A stretch of 64,000 bases of DNA from Acidimicrobiia bacterium (GCA_016932695.1 JAFGCH010000016.1:1-64000); one strand, 5' to 3'. Shown: positions 29,556 through 39,150, counted from the stretch's first letter. Made by a program: numbers and translations. The notes: generated by a model from the letters alone, not told the origin.

Positions 29556-30791
29556 ATGGTCACTCTCGACGTCACCGCAGTCCGCTCCCGCTTCCCCGCC
29601 CTGGCTCGCAGCGAAGGGGGCCGCCCCGTGGCCTATCTCGACGGGCCCGGCGGCACCCAGGTAGCCGAGATGGTCGTCGAAGCCATGGCCCATCGGCTGC
29701 GAGCGGGCACCTCCAACCTCGGCGGGGCCTTCGCCGCCAGCCGGGAGGCCGACGAGGTCACCGCGGCTGCCCGGGAGGCCGGGGCTGATTTCGTGGGGGG
29801 GAGGCCGGAGGAGGTGGCGTTCGGCCAGAACATGACGAGCCTCACCTTTGCCGTGAGCCGGGCGCTGGCCCGTACTTGGGGCCCGGCCGACGAGGTGGTG
29901 GTGACCCGCCTCGACCATGATGCCAACGTCACCCCCTGGCGCCTGGCCGCCGCCGACCGGGGAGCGGTGCTGCAGGTAGTGGATTTCGACCCCGCCGACG
30001 GCACCTTGGACCTCACCCACCTGGAGAGCGTTCTGGGACCGCGCACCCGTCTGCTGGCACTGACCGCCGCCTCTAACGCCCTCGGCACGGTGCCCCCGGT
30101 GCGCTGGGCCGCCGACCTGGCCCACGCCGCCGGGGCGCGGGTCTTCGTCGACGGGGTCCACTACGCCCCCCATCGCCTCATCGATGTTGTCGCGTTGGGG
30201 GCGGACTTCCTGGCCTGCTCCGCCTACAAGTTCTTCGGGCCGCATGCCGGGCTGTTGTGGGGTCGGGCCGACCTCCTGGAGTCACTGGAGGCCTACAAGG
30301 TCGTGCCGGCACCTTCTATGGGCCCGGGGAAGTGGGAGACCGGCACCCAGTCGTTCGAGTCGATGGCCGGGGTGACCGCGGCGGTGGACTACCTGGCCGG
30401 CCTGGGGGAGGGAGGCAGCCGCCGGGAACGGCTGGCCGCCGCCTACGCGGCCATCCGCCGGCACGAGGAGAGCCTGGCCGGCCGTTTCCTGGCCGGGGTG
30501 GCCGCCATGCCGCATCTGCGCCTTCACGGCCTCGCCGACCCGGCTCGCCCGGCCGAGCGCACCCCCACTTTCGCCCTCGAGGTGGCCGGTATGTCCCCCG
30601 ATGAGGCGGCGCACCGCCTGGGGGTGCAGGGGATCCACGCCTGGAGCGGCGATTACTACGCGGTCGGGGTCATGGAGCACCTGGGGGTAGCCGAGCGGGG
30701 TGGGCTGCTGCGCATCGGCTTCGTCCACTACAACACGGTCGAAGAGGTAGATCGGGCCCTGGAGGCCTTGGCCGGGCTGCGAGCGGGCTGA
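29556..30791 (+). CDS. Cysteine desulfurase-like protein (aminotransferase class V)
   Basis: DGPGGTQVAEMVVEAMA...VDGVHYAPHRLIDV...CSAYKFFGPHAGLLWG. Confidence 0.92.
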   Translation: MVTLDVTAVRSRFPALARSEGGRPVAYLDGPGGTQVAEMVVEAMAHRLRAGTSNLGGAFAASREADEVTAAAREAGADFVGGRPEEVAFGQNMTSLTFAVSRALARTWGPADEVVVTRLDHDANVTPWRLAAADRGAVLQVVDFDPADGTLDLTHLESVLGPRTRLLALTAASNALGTVPPVRWAADLAHAAGARVFVDGVHYAPHRLIDVVALGADFLACSAYKFFGPHAGLLWGRADLLESLEAYKVVPAPSMGPGKWETGTQSFESMAGVTAAVDYLAGLGEGGSRRERLAAAYAAIRRHEESLAGRFLAGVAAMPHLRLHGLADPARPAERTPTFALEVAGMSPDEAAHRLGVQGIHAWSGDYYAVGVMEHLGVAERGGLLRIGFVHYNTVEEVDRALEALAGLRAG

Positions 30792-30825
30792 TCTCTCCGC
30801 CGGGAGCGGGCCGCCGGGCGCCCTT

Positions 30826-33492
30826 TCAGGTCCCCACCGGCTGATGGTCGGTTGATCGGGTGCGGCGGGGCGGGAACGGGTCTGGGGGCATGTCCTCAAG
30901 AGCGGCGCTCTGCTCCGCCGAGGCCGGGGACTCGCCGGAGGGCAGCGCCAGGACGAAGGCGCCCGTCGGCCCGCGACGGTAGTAGAGGTCACCGCCCATC
31001 AACCGGGCCAGCCGCCGGGAGACCGAAAGGCCCAGCCCCAAGGAACCGGGCTTGCCCGGGCTGTGATGGGCGCGCTCGTAGGGTTCGAAGATGCGGCTCT
31101 CCTCTTGCGGGGCTACCCCGGGACCGTCGTCGCTCACCACCAGGGCGACGGTGGACCCGTGCTGCTCCACGGCAATGCAGATGTGATTCCCGCCGTAGCG
31201 GAAGGCGTTGGTGAGCAGGTTGCGCAGGATCTGGCGGACCCGGAGGGCGTCACCCCAGGCTGAGATATCGCCGGCCGGAGTCTCGACGATGCGGTCCTCG
31301 GGGAGGGGCAGGCCCCGTAGGGTCTGGGCGGCCTGCTCGGTCAGCGAGATCCTCTCCGCCACCACCTTCAGCTGACCGGTCTCCATGCGGGAGGCCACCA
31401 GGAGGTCCTCGACGAGGTGGGCGAGCTCCCGGCTCTGCTCCACAATCAGGCTTAGCAGTTGGCGGCGTTCCTGCGGGCGGAGGCCCTTGGCGGATCGGAG
31501 CTCCTCGGCGAGCCCGAGGACGGCGGTCAACGGGGTGCGCAGCTCGTGGGAGACGGCGGCGAGCAGTTCATCCTTGGACTGCATCAGGGCTACCAGGCGC
31601 TCCCCGGCGGCCTGGCGTTCGAGCACGTTGAGCAGCATCTCCCCGACCAGTCCCAGCAGGCGGATGTCGGCCTCGGACCACTGCCTCCCGGCGGCCAGCG
31701 AATCCAGCCCCACGAAGCCCAGGACTGCCCCGGCCCGTACCAGCGGCACGCAGATGAGTGAGGTGATTCCCTGAGCCGTGAACTCGGCTTTCTCCGCCGC
31801 CGCCTTGTCGGGGAGGTCTGCCGTTTGGGGTACGACTACCGCCCGCCCGGCACACAGGGGCCCGGTGATCCAGGGGAAGGCTGAGGTGGGGACGTCCTGG
31901 ATGCGGTGCTTCATCGGAGTCACCTGGGGGGCGCACCACTCGTGGGTGTTGCTCATCCTCTCCCCATCGGGGGAGAAGCGGAACAGATAGGAGCGTGCCG
32001 CCTCCGAGTGGCGGCCGATGGCGGCCAGTGCCCGCTCGATGCCCTCGTCCGTCTCTTCGGGAGCCAGGTTGATGAACTCCGTGGAGAGCCTGGTGATCAG
32101 ATTCTCCAGGGCCACCCGGCGTCCCAGCTCGGCCCGGGCCTGCTCGCGCTCGGTGAGGTCGGTGATGGTCACCACCGCTCGGCTCAGGTCGCGGTGCCCC
32201 GAGACCAGCGGCGCCGCCCACTGCAATTGGCAGACGATGCGCTGGCCTTCGACGGTGGAGCCGACCACCTCGACGCTCGTGGAGGGCCTGCCCTCCCATA
32301 TGGCGACGAACTGCTCTACAAAGGAGTTCCGGGTTTCGTTGGTTAGTGTCTCCTCCAGGATGCCCCCGATGAGCGCCTCCTTGCCGGGGGCGTTCACCAG
32401 GCGGACCGCCGCCTCATTCACGTCGATCACCCGGATCAGGCGGGCCCCGTGCGCCACCTCCTCGGGATGGCGGGCCAGGTAGGCCCGCAGGTCCTGCACC
32501 CCGTCCCGGCGTAGGTCCTCGAGCCACTCCGCTACCGCCGAGTAGTCCTCCTCCCACACCGCCACGGGCATGGCCGAGACCAGCGAGCGCTGCCGTTCCT
32601 CGGCGGCCCGAATGGCCTCCAGGTCGGCGCGCCGTCGCGTGACGTCGAGTATCTGGATCACCTGGTGGGCTTCGCCGGCGGCCCGGTCGCGCAGCGTGGT
32701 GACCGCCGTCTGGCCCCAGATGAGCGCTCCATCGCGGCGGCGGTAGCGCTGTTCGAAAGGCCCCTCTTGGGGGTGCTCCGGGAATGGCCTGCCGGCATCC
32801 TCCGGGAGGATGAAGGCCAGGGGGCGGCCGCGCACCTCTGCTTCCGGGTATCCCAGCAGGGCCTCGAACGACGGATTCACCCGTCGAACGACCTCGTCCT
32901 CGCCCAGAACCATGGCGATGGGGGCGTTCTCGAAAGCGCCGCGGAAGCGAGCCTCGCTCTGGCGCAGCCGGCGGGCGGTGTAGGCATGAGCCGCAGTGCT
33001 TCCCCAGATGGTGGCCCCCAGGATCACGGCGGCGATCACGGAGATCGGGCCGACTCCGTGTATCAGCAGTACCAGGCCCCCGGCGGTGGCGCCGAGAGAC
33101 GCCAGGTAGAGGGCGGCTCGGCGCGGGGAGTGGAGCAGGGTCACTGCGGTGCCCAGGGCGGCCAGGCCCAGGCCCGACGCTTCGGCTATCAGCCAAGCGG
33201 GGCTGCGGGCCAGCAGCAGTACCGAGGCGGCCCATACGGCCATCAGGAGGGAGGGATGGGGCCGCCCGAGGCGCAGTTGCAGCGTGCCGGCGGCGGTAGC
33301 GGCGAGGGCGACGGCACCCGCCGCGATCACCTGCGGCCCACCCGTGGCAGCGCCCACAGCCACGGTGGCGGCGCTCAGGGGATACCCGGTCAGCAGGATG
33401 ATCCGGGTCAGGGTCGGCGCCATGCCCCGCGGCGGGGCGCGGTGCTTCCGAACGAGCGCCAAGGGCAGCCACAATCGCACGGGAGCAACCAT
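30826..33492 (-). CDS. Multi-sensor histidine kinase (membrane-PAS-PAS-GAF-HisKA-HATPase)
   Basis: AVSHELRTPLTAVLGLAEEL, NLLTNAFRYGG, DDGPGV, GLGLSVSRRLA; start probably ATG at 33492. Confidence 0.92.
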   Translation of the reverse strand: MVAPVRLWLPLALVRKHRAPPRGMAPTLTRIILLTGYPLSAATVAVGAATGGPQVIAAGAVALAATAAGTLQLRLGRPHPSLLMAVWAASVLLLARSPAWLIAEASGLGLAALGTAVTLLHSPRRAALYLASLGATAGGLVLLIHGVGPISVIAAVILGATIWGSTAAHAYTARRLRQSEARFRGAFENAPIAMVLGEDEVVRRVNPSFEALLGYPEAEVRGRPLAFILPEDAGRPFPEHPQEGPFEQRYRRRDGALIWGQTAVTTLRDRAAGEAHQVIQILDVTRRRADLEAIRAAEERQRSLVSAMPVAVWEEDYSAVAEWLEDLRRDGVQDLRAYLARHPEEVAHGARLIRVIDVNEAAVRLVNAPGKEALIGGILEETLTNETRNSFVEQFVAIWEGRPSTSVEVVGSTVEGQRIVCQLQWAAPLVSGHRDLSRAVVTITDLTEREQARAELGRRVALENLITRLSTEFINLAPEETDEGIERALAAIGRHSEAARSYLFRFSPDGERMSNTHEWCAPQVTPMKHRIQDVPTSAFPWITGPLCAGRAVVVPQTADLPDKAAAEKAEFTAQGITSLICVPLVRAGAVLGFVGLDSLAAGRQWSEADIRLLGLVGEMLLNVLERQAAGERLVALMQSKDELLAAVSHELRTPLTAVLGLAEELRSAKGLRPQERRQLLSLIVEQSRELAHLVEDLLVASRMETGQLKVVAERISLTEQAAQTLRGLPLPEDRIVETPAGDISAWGDALRVRQILRNLLTNAFRYGGNHICIAVEQHGSTVALVVSDDGPGVAPQEESRIFEPYERAHHSPGKPGSLGLGLSVSRRLARLMGGDLYYRRGPTGAFVLALPSGESPASAEQSAALEDMPPDPFPPRRTRSTDHQPVGT

Positions 33493-33533
33493 CGGCGGCC
33501 CGGCGGGCCACCTTGACTGCAGCGCTCTGCCCT

Positions 33534-34448
33534 TCAGGGCTCCCGGCGGCTGCTGAGCCAGGCTCCGGCGATCACCAGGGCCACCCCGCCGATCGCCATC
33601 GCCGGTATGTCCTCGTGGCGCACCAGGGCCCCCAGCAGCATGGCGACCACGGGCAGGAAATAGATGGGCAGGGAGCCGCGCACCGGGCCTACCCGTGCCC
33701 CCAGCGTGGTCGACGCCACGAAGGCCACCCCGCTCCCGAGCACCCCGAGCACCACCATGGCGCCGGCCGCTCCCCAATCCCATTCCGACCGGGGCAGGCC
33801 CCAAAGGCCGAAGGGGAGTACCAGGGCCAGGGCCACGAGTTGGGCCCGCAACAGCACCGGGAGGCTCCCGTAGCGCTGGGTGAGGGGCACCGCCAGGTTG
33901 AAGGCCACGGCGTAGAGCACGGTGGCGAAGACCAGCAGGGCGATGCCCAGGGGGCTGCCGCCTACTCCGGTGGCCTCGGAGAGGGTGACCAGCAGTACCC
34001 CGGTGAAGCCGACGGCCAGGCCGAGCACCTGTGGCGGGCCGGGCATTTGGCGCAGCAGCAGGGCTGCCAAGGCGGCAGAGAAGAGCGGCATGCTGCCGTT
34101 GATGGCGCCGGCGGTGGAGGAATCGACCCACTGCTGGGCGATGGGGTAGAGCAGCAGGGGGACCGCCATCCACACCACGGCGAGGAGGGCCACGCGAGGC
34201 CAGTCGGCTCGGTCGATGGGCCGCCGGGTCCTCGGGAACAGGGCCAGGGCAGCCGCGCCGAGGAGTAGTCGGCTCAGACTCACCACCGGGGGAGAGAAGT
34301 GGTCGAGGCCTTCGGCGATCCACAGGAAAGAGGAGCCCCACATGAGGGCGATCGCCACCAGCAGGCCCCACTCCGCCGGCCCGAAGGCTGCCGGACGGGT
34401 GCCCGGAGCAGTGGTGAGGACGGGGCGGCGCGCCACGGAGCCGCACAC
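33534..34448 (-). CDS. EamA/DMT family transporter
   Basis: WGSSFLWIAEGLDHFSPPVVSLSRLLLGAAAL; DMT TM pattern. Confidence 0.88.
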   Translation of the reverse strand: MCGSVARRPVLTTAPGTRPAAFGPAEWGLLVAIALMWGSSFLWIAEGLDHFSPPVVSLSRLLLGAAALALFPRTRRPIDRADWPRVALLAVVWMAVPLLLYPIAQQWVDSSTAGAINGSMPLFSAALAALLLRQMPGPPQVLGLAVGFTGVLLVTLSEATGVGGSPLGIALLVFATVLYAVAFNLAVPLTQRYGSLPVLLRAQLVALALVLPFGLWGLPRSEWDWGAAGAMVVLGVLGSGVAFVASTTLGARVGPVRGSLPIYFLPVVAMLLGALVRHEDIPAMAIGGVALVIAGAWLSSRREP

Positions 34449-34566
34449 TAGGCCCGGGACGACGCGTCGGCGCCCGGCGGGGGGGTGAGGGGGCGCTCAC
34501 CCCGCTGCCGGGCGCCGGTGGGCTGCGCCGGAGGGAAGCGCAGGCGGGAGCCCTCTCCCCGGCCCC

Positions 34567-34680
34567 CTCTCCCGGCAAGCCGGTCATGTGGAGGCCCTCA
34601 CCCCCCGCCCTCTCCCGGCAAGCCGGTCATGTGGAGGCCCTCACCCCCCGCCCTCTCCCGGCAAGCCGGGAGAGGGGGCT
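34567..34680. repeat. 43-bp direct tandem repeat (2+ copies) ending in a palindromic element
   Basis: ctctcccggcaagccggtcatgtggaggccctcaccccccgcc starts at 34567 and 34610, then partial copy at 34653 ending ccgggagaggg. Confidence 0.9.
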
Positions 34681-34692
34681 GCAGGCGGGGGA

Positions 34693-35868
34693 TCAGTCGG
34701 GGCGTTCGGTCAGGGTCACCTCCACGGCGATCTCCTCCCCGCCCCGGGTGATGGTCAGCGTCACCGTGTCGTCGGGCAGCGAGGCGCGCACCGCCGCGCC
34801 CAGGTCGGCGAAGCTCTCGATGCGCTGCCCCTGATAGCCGGTCACCAGGTCGCCCACCTGCAGGCCCGCCTCGTCGGCAGGCGAATCGGGGACGATCCCG
34901 GTGAGCAGAGCGCCGACTCGGCCCCGGGTGGGATCGGTGCCCTCGACGCCGAGGAAGGCGGGGCGAATCTCCTCGCCGGCGATGAGGCGCTCGGCCACCG
35001 ACAGCGCGGTGTCGATGGGGATGGCGAAACCGACTCCGTCGCTGCCGCCGGAACTGGAGTAGATGGCGTCGTTGATGCCGATCACCCGGCCGTGACGGTC
35101 GGCGAGTGCCCCCCCGGAGTTGCCCGGGTTGATGGGGGCGTCGGTCTGGATCATGGTGCGGGGGATGCCGTCGGAGCCGGTAATCGTCCTGCCCACGCTG
35201 CTCACCACCCCGGCGGTGACGGTTTGGTCGAGGCCCCACGGGCTCCCGATGGCGATGGCCATCTGGCCCACGCGGATCTCCTCGGCGTCGGCGATGGAGG
35301 CGGCGGGGAGGTCGGTCTCCTCCACCCGGACTACGGCCACGTCGCTGTTGTCGTCGGCGCCCACCACGCTGCCTTCGAGGCGAGTGCCGTCGGCGAGGCG
35401 CACGGTGACGTCGTTGCTGCCCGCTATCACGTGGGCGGCGGTGATGATGTAGCCGTCGGCTCGGAAGATGACTCCGGAGCCCAGTCCGCGCCGCGTCTCC
35501 AATTGCACCACCGAAGGGGAGAGGGCGGCGGCCACGTCGGCTACCGGTTCGTCTGAGTCCCCGATGGTGCCGCTGGCGGCGGGGAGAGTGGTGGTCGTGG
35601 ATGCCGCCGGAGCATCCTCACCGTCGTCGCCGGAGGTCGCCCGGCCGATGAAGAAGGCGCCCACGGCCAGGGCCAGTACGGCGGCGATGATCCCTACGGC
35701 CGGCCAGATGCGGCGCGGTTTGGAGGTGGGGACGGCCGGCGCGGCGGGAGCAGGCGGCGTCGCTACCGGAGCTGCCTCCGTTGGAGTGGTGGCCGCCTCT
35801 GCTGTCGGAGCCTCCGGCTCGCCGGCCGCGGTTTCCTCGGGCGTCGCAGGTGTCAGGTCGTCGTTCAT
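34693..35868 (-). CDS. HtrA/DegP-like trypsin-type serine protease with PDZ domain
   Basis: ITAAHVIAGS, DDNSDVAVV, NPGNSGGAL catalytic triad; PDZ EAGLQVGDLVTGYQGQRI; N-terminal TM. Confidence 0.94.
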   Translation of the reverse strand: MNDDLTPATPEETAAGEPEAPTAEAATTPTEAAPVATPPAPAAPAVPTSKPRRIWPAVGIIAAVLALAVGAFFIGRATSGDDGEDAPAASTTTTLPAASGTIGDSDEPVADVAAALSPSVVQLETRRGLGSGVIFRADGYIITAAHVIAGSNDVTVRLADGTRLEGSVVGADDNSDVAVVRVEETDLPAASIADAEEIRVGQMAIAIGSPWGLDQTVTAGVVSSVGRTITGSDGIPRTMIQTDAPINPGNSGGALADRHGRVIGINDAIYSSSGGSDGVGFAIPIDTALSVAERLIAGEEIRPAFLGVEGTDPTRGRVGALLTGIVPDSPADEAGLQVGDLVTGYQGQRIESFADLGAAVRASLPDDTVTLTITRGGEEIAVEVTLTERPD

Positions 35869-35962
35869 GAGTCCTCCTGAATCCATCACCCCCAATGATG
35901 CCGCCGCCCGGTTTGGTAACTGTTAGGGAATGCTGAGAAGTCGCGCGCGGGAGAGGCTGTGG

Positions 35963-36103
35963 GTCTGCTCCCTCTCCCGGCTTGCCGGGAGAGCGCTGGG
36001 GTGAGGGCAAGGGCGCGACATGGCTTTCCTTGCGGGTTGCCCTCACCGTCCCGGCCGCCTGGCGGCGGCCTCCGCGCCTCTCCCGCATTCGCGGGAGAGG
36101 CAG
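35963..36103. repeat. Dispersed intergenic palindromic repeat, copy B, with inverted half (composite)
   Basis: ctctcccggcttgccgggagag...ggtgagggcaa...ttgccctcacc...cctctcccgcattcgcgggagagg. Confidence 0.75.
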
Positions 36104-36105
36104 CG

Positions 36106-37800
36106 TCACGGATTCATCGAGTAGGCGTCGCGCAAGGCGAACACCTGCCCCCACACCCGGCCGTAGCGCTCCGGGTCGGGGATGGGGCGGCGGATCATCT
36201 GCAGGCAGTGCTCCGCCTGGGCGGCAGTGGTGGTGGGCTTCCCCTGGAGGATGACGGCGAAGCGGGAGAAGTCGCGTACCAGCACGTCGAACACCTGGTC
36301 CACCAGGTCGGCCTCCACCCCGTAGATCTCGGCGTTCTCCAGGAACAACTGGGCGTACACCACCAGGGTGAAGATCTCCCCCAGGGCCAGCAGGAAGTCG
36401 ATGTCGGCCGCCTGCTCCTTGGTGGGGGTGGCCATCATCAGCATCTGCTCCAGCGCCCGGGTCTGCTCCTGGAACAGGCGCACGTTGGGCAGGTCGAACC
36501 GCTCGAAGATCGGCCGGAAGTCGTGGAAGCGGATCTTGCCCAGGCCCCGGGCCGGGCCCTGGTTGAAGAGGAAGGCGTCGTCGGCCGGGTCGTCGCGGCG
36601 GGGCACCGGGGGCAGGTCCACCGGGTGGAAGAAGTAGTTCTCCATGAACTTGACGATCAGGGCGATGTTGACGTGCACCGTGCCTTCGAGCTTGGGCAGG
36701 GCCCGGATGTCGCGGGCGGCCATCTCGAAGAAGGTGTCCTTCTCGAACCCCTTGGCGGCGATGACGTCCCACATGTGGTTGATGACGTCCTCCCCCTGGG
36801 TGGTGACCTTCATCTTGACCACCGGGTTGTACAGCAGGTAGCGCCGGTCGTCGGCCGAGGCGGAGCGCATGTAGTCGGCGGTGCGCAGGGCCACCAGCTT
36901 CATGGCTGCCAGACGGCAGTAGGCATCGGTGAAGAGCGCCTTCACGTGGGGGAAGTCGGTGACCGCCATGCCGTAGAGGTGCCGGTTGGCGGCGTGGTGG
37001 ATGGCCTCGTAGAAGGCGTGGGTGCAGATGCCGATGGAGGCCCAGCCCAGGTTGTACTTGCCGATGTTGACCGTGTTGAGGGCGGCGTCCCAGGCGGCGT
37101 CACCCCGCAGCAGGATGTCTTCGGGCCGCACCACGTAGTCGGCCAGTTCGTACTCGGCTACGAAGTTCTGGCTGTGTACCACGTTCTGCACGCAGGTGTA
37201 GCCGGGCCGAGCGGGGTCGGTGGCGAAGAAGCACCACTCGCCGGTGTCGGTGATCTTGGCGAAGGTGGACACCAGCGAGGCCTCGTTGCCGTTGCCGATG
37301 TAGTACTTGCGGCCGTTGGCCCGCCAGGTGCCGTCGCCCGCCGGGGTCATGGACATTTCGGTGGAGTACAGGTCGGCGCCGTGGGCTTTCTCCGAAAGGC
37401 CGTAAGCGAAAATGCCGCCCTCTTCCAGCAGCCGCCCCGTCTGCTGCTTGACCGCTTCGTTGTCGCTCATCCAGATGGGCCCCAGCCCCAGCACGCTGAC
37501 CTGCCAGGTGTACCAGTAGGGCAGGCCGTAGAAGCCCAGGATTTCGGCGAACTCGCAGATGCGCCAGGTGTCCCATCGGCAGTCGGGGGCGCCGTAGCCC
37601 GCTCGGGTGCACATGGTGGCGAAGAGGCGCTCCTGCCGGGCGAACTCCAGGAAGTCCCGGTACCACACCGCCGCCCGGTCGTCCTCCTTCACCTTCTGCA
37701 GGCCTTTGGCCTCGAAGAACTCCACCGTCCGGCGCATCACTTCGGCAGAGCGTGCGTCGGGATAGGGACGGTCGAGGTGACGAGGATTGAGGAGGGTCAT
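36106..37800 (-). CDS. Acyl-CoA dehydrogenase/oxidase-like protein
   Basis: FAYGLSEKAHGADLYSTEMSMTP...WRANGRKYYIGNGNEASL; ACAD fold pattern. Confidence 0.87.
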   Translation of the reverse strand: MTLLNPRHLDRPYPDARSAEVMRRTVEFFEAKGLQKVKEDDRAAVWYRDFLEFARQERLFATMCTRAGYGAPDCRWDTWRICEFAEILGFYGLPYWYTWQVSVLGLGPIWMSDNEAVKQQTGRLLEEGGIFAYGLSEKAHGADLYSTEMSMTPAGDGTWRANGRKYYIGNGNEASLVSTFAKITDTGEWCFFATDPARPGYTCVQNVVHSQNFVAEYELADYVVRPEDILLRGDAAWDAALNTVNIGKYNLGWASIGICTHAFYEAIHHAANRHLYGMAVTDFPHVKALFTDAYCRLAAMKLVALRTADYMRSASADDRRYLLYNPVVKMKVTTQGEDVINHMWDVIAAKGFEKDTFFEMAARDIRALPKLEGTVHVNIALIVKFMENYFFHPVDLPPVPRRDDPADDAFLFNQGPARGLGKIRFHDFRPIFERFDLPNVRLFQEQTRALEQMLMMATPTKEQAADIDFLLALGEIFTLVVYAQLFLENAEIYGVEADLVDQVFDVLVRDFSRFAVILQGKPTTTAAQAEHCLQMIRRPIPDPERYGRVWGQVFALRDAYSMNP

Positions 37801-37913
37801 GGCTGCTCCTGGCTGGGTTCCGGCTTGCTGTGGAGGCTACCGGGCGGGAGGGCGCAGTGCCGGGGAGGCTCGGCCGCCGGCGCCGTGGGTACGATCTCTG
37901 CCGGGAGGTAGCG

Positions 37914-38303
37914 ATGGCCAAGGAGTACATCGCCGGTGTCTGCAACATCGGACCGGCGGAGACGGCAAGACGCCGGCGGGTGGGCGAGCGGGGAGCGCTG
38001 GCGGCGCTGGGCCTGCTGGTGCTGCTACGGCTGATCGGGGCGCCCCGCGCCTGGCGGCTGCTGGTGTTCTTCCCGGCGGCGGTGTCGGCCGCCGGCTACC
38101 TGCAGGCGGCGCGCCGCTTCTGCGCGGCCTACGGATGGAAGGGAGTGCTCAACTTCGGCGCGCTGGGCTCGGTGGAAGCGGTGGAGGAGGCTGAAGCCAG
38201 GGCGGAGGATCGCAAGCAGGCCTTGGCCATCGCCCGGCAGTCGGCGGCGATCGGCCTGGGCGTGGCGCTGCTGGCGGTGGTGGCCGGTGGCGGGCGCCGC
38301 TGA
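37914..38303 (+). CDS. Small membrane protein with CNIGPAE motif, unknown function
   Basis: MAKEYIAGVCNIGPAETARRRRVGERG followed by 2-3 TM segments. Confidence 0.6.
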   Translation: MAKEYIAGVCNIGPAETARRRRVGERGALAALGLLVLLRLIGAPRAWRLLVFFPAAVSAAGYLQAARRFCAAYGWKGVLNFGALGSVEAVEEAEARAEDRKQALAIARQSAAIGLGVALLAVVAGGGRR

Positions 38304-38403
38304 GGCCTGGTTGCCGTTCGCCCTCAACGCGCCGGGCACGACTTCCCACCTTTCCGGGACCGACCGGTCCGAGGCCGGCGCGTCCCGCGGCTAGCGTCCG
38401 CCC

Positions 38404-39150
38404 ATGCCCATGCAGAGCCCCATCGACATCACCCGTGACGCCCTGGTTCCTCTAGAGCCCGGTCCCGCACCGCACTTCCACTACCCGGCGGCCCCCGTGC
38501 CTGCTGCCGTCCGCTTCGAGGCCAAGGACGGAGACCCCACGCCCGACGGGGTGGAGGTGGTCCCGGAGATAGTGGTGGTCCCTGCAGAGGGGGACGCTCG
38601 GGTGGAGTGGGGCGATGCCCTCTATCGGCTGCAGTCGTTCCACTGGCACACCCCGTCGGAGCACTGGCTCGGCGGCAGCCCCCTGCCCCTGGAACTGCAC
38701 CTGGTGCACCGGCGATCCGGGGACGGGGCCTTCCTGGTGGTGGGGGTGCTCTACCGGATTGGGGGGCACAATGCCGGGATCGCCCCGGCCTTCGGCCTCA
38801 TCGGGGGCTTCGACCCGGCGACCCTGGCTCCCGATCGGCCGCAGGAGGCCTCGGCGACTATCAGCCTCGCCGGCCTGCTGCCCGAGGGGCAGACGACCTA
38901 CCGCTACCCCGGGTCGCTGACCACGGCGCCCTTCAGCGAGGGGGTCTCCTGGGTGGTGTTCACCGAGTTGCCCGAGGCCTCGGCTGAACAGGTGGCCGCC
39001 CACGACCGCCTGGTGTCGGCTCCGACGCCTCTTTGCGGCGGCCGCCCCAACCCTCCGGGGAACGCCCGCCGGGTGCAGGATCCGGCCGGGCGACAGATCG
39101 CCACGGACCTGCCCCTGCCATCGGGCCCCGGCCGGGGATCGTCTTCCTAG
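38404..39150 (+). CDS. Alpha-class carbonic anhydrase, lacking signal peptide
   Basis: QSPIDI at N-terminus, SFHWHTPSEHWLGGSPLPLELHLVH Zn ligands, GSLTTAPFSEGVSWVVF; in-frame TAG just upstream of ATG. Confidence 0.88.
   Translation: MPMQSPIDITRDALVPLEPGPAPHFHYPAAPVPAAVRFEAKDGDPTPDGVEVVPEIVVVPAEGDARVEWGDALYRLQSFHWHTPSEHWLGGSPLPLELHLVHRRSGDGAFLVVGVLYRIGGHNAGIAPAFGLIGGFDPATLAPDRPQEASATISLAGLLPEGQTTYRYPGSLTTAPFSEGVSWVVFTELPEASAEQVAAHDRLVSAPTPLCGGRPNPPGNARRVQDPAGRQIATDLPLPSGPGRGSSS

Noticed and set aside
25406-34448. Possible duplication of two EamA transporters (25406-26317 and 33534-34448)
   Set aside because: Both are DMT family but visibly divergent in sequence; common family expansion, not a recent duplication.
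30826-34587. 1253-aa version of the histidine kinase
   Set aside because: The N-terminal ~365 residues overlap the DMT transporter antisense and look like frame-shifted sequence; true start is most likely ATG at 33492.
34567-34680. Possible CRISPR array
   Set aside because: Contiguous 43-bp tandem repeat with no unique spacers and no cas genes in the window.
35959-37911. 650-aa plus-strand ORF
   Set aside because: Antisense of the acyl-CoA dehydrogenase gene; low-complexity V/H/G/Q composition, no domain.
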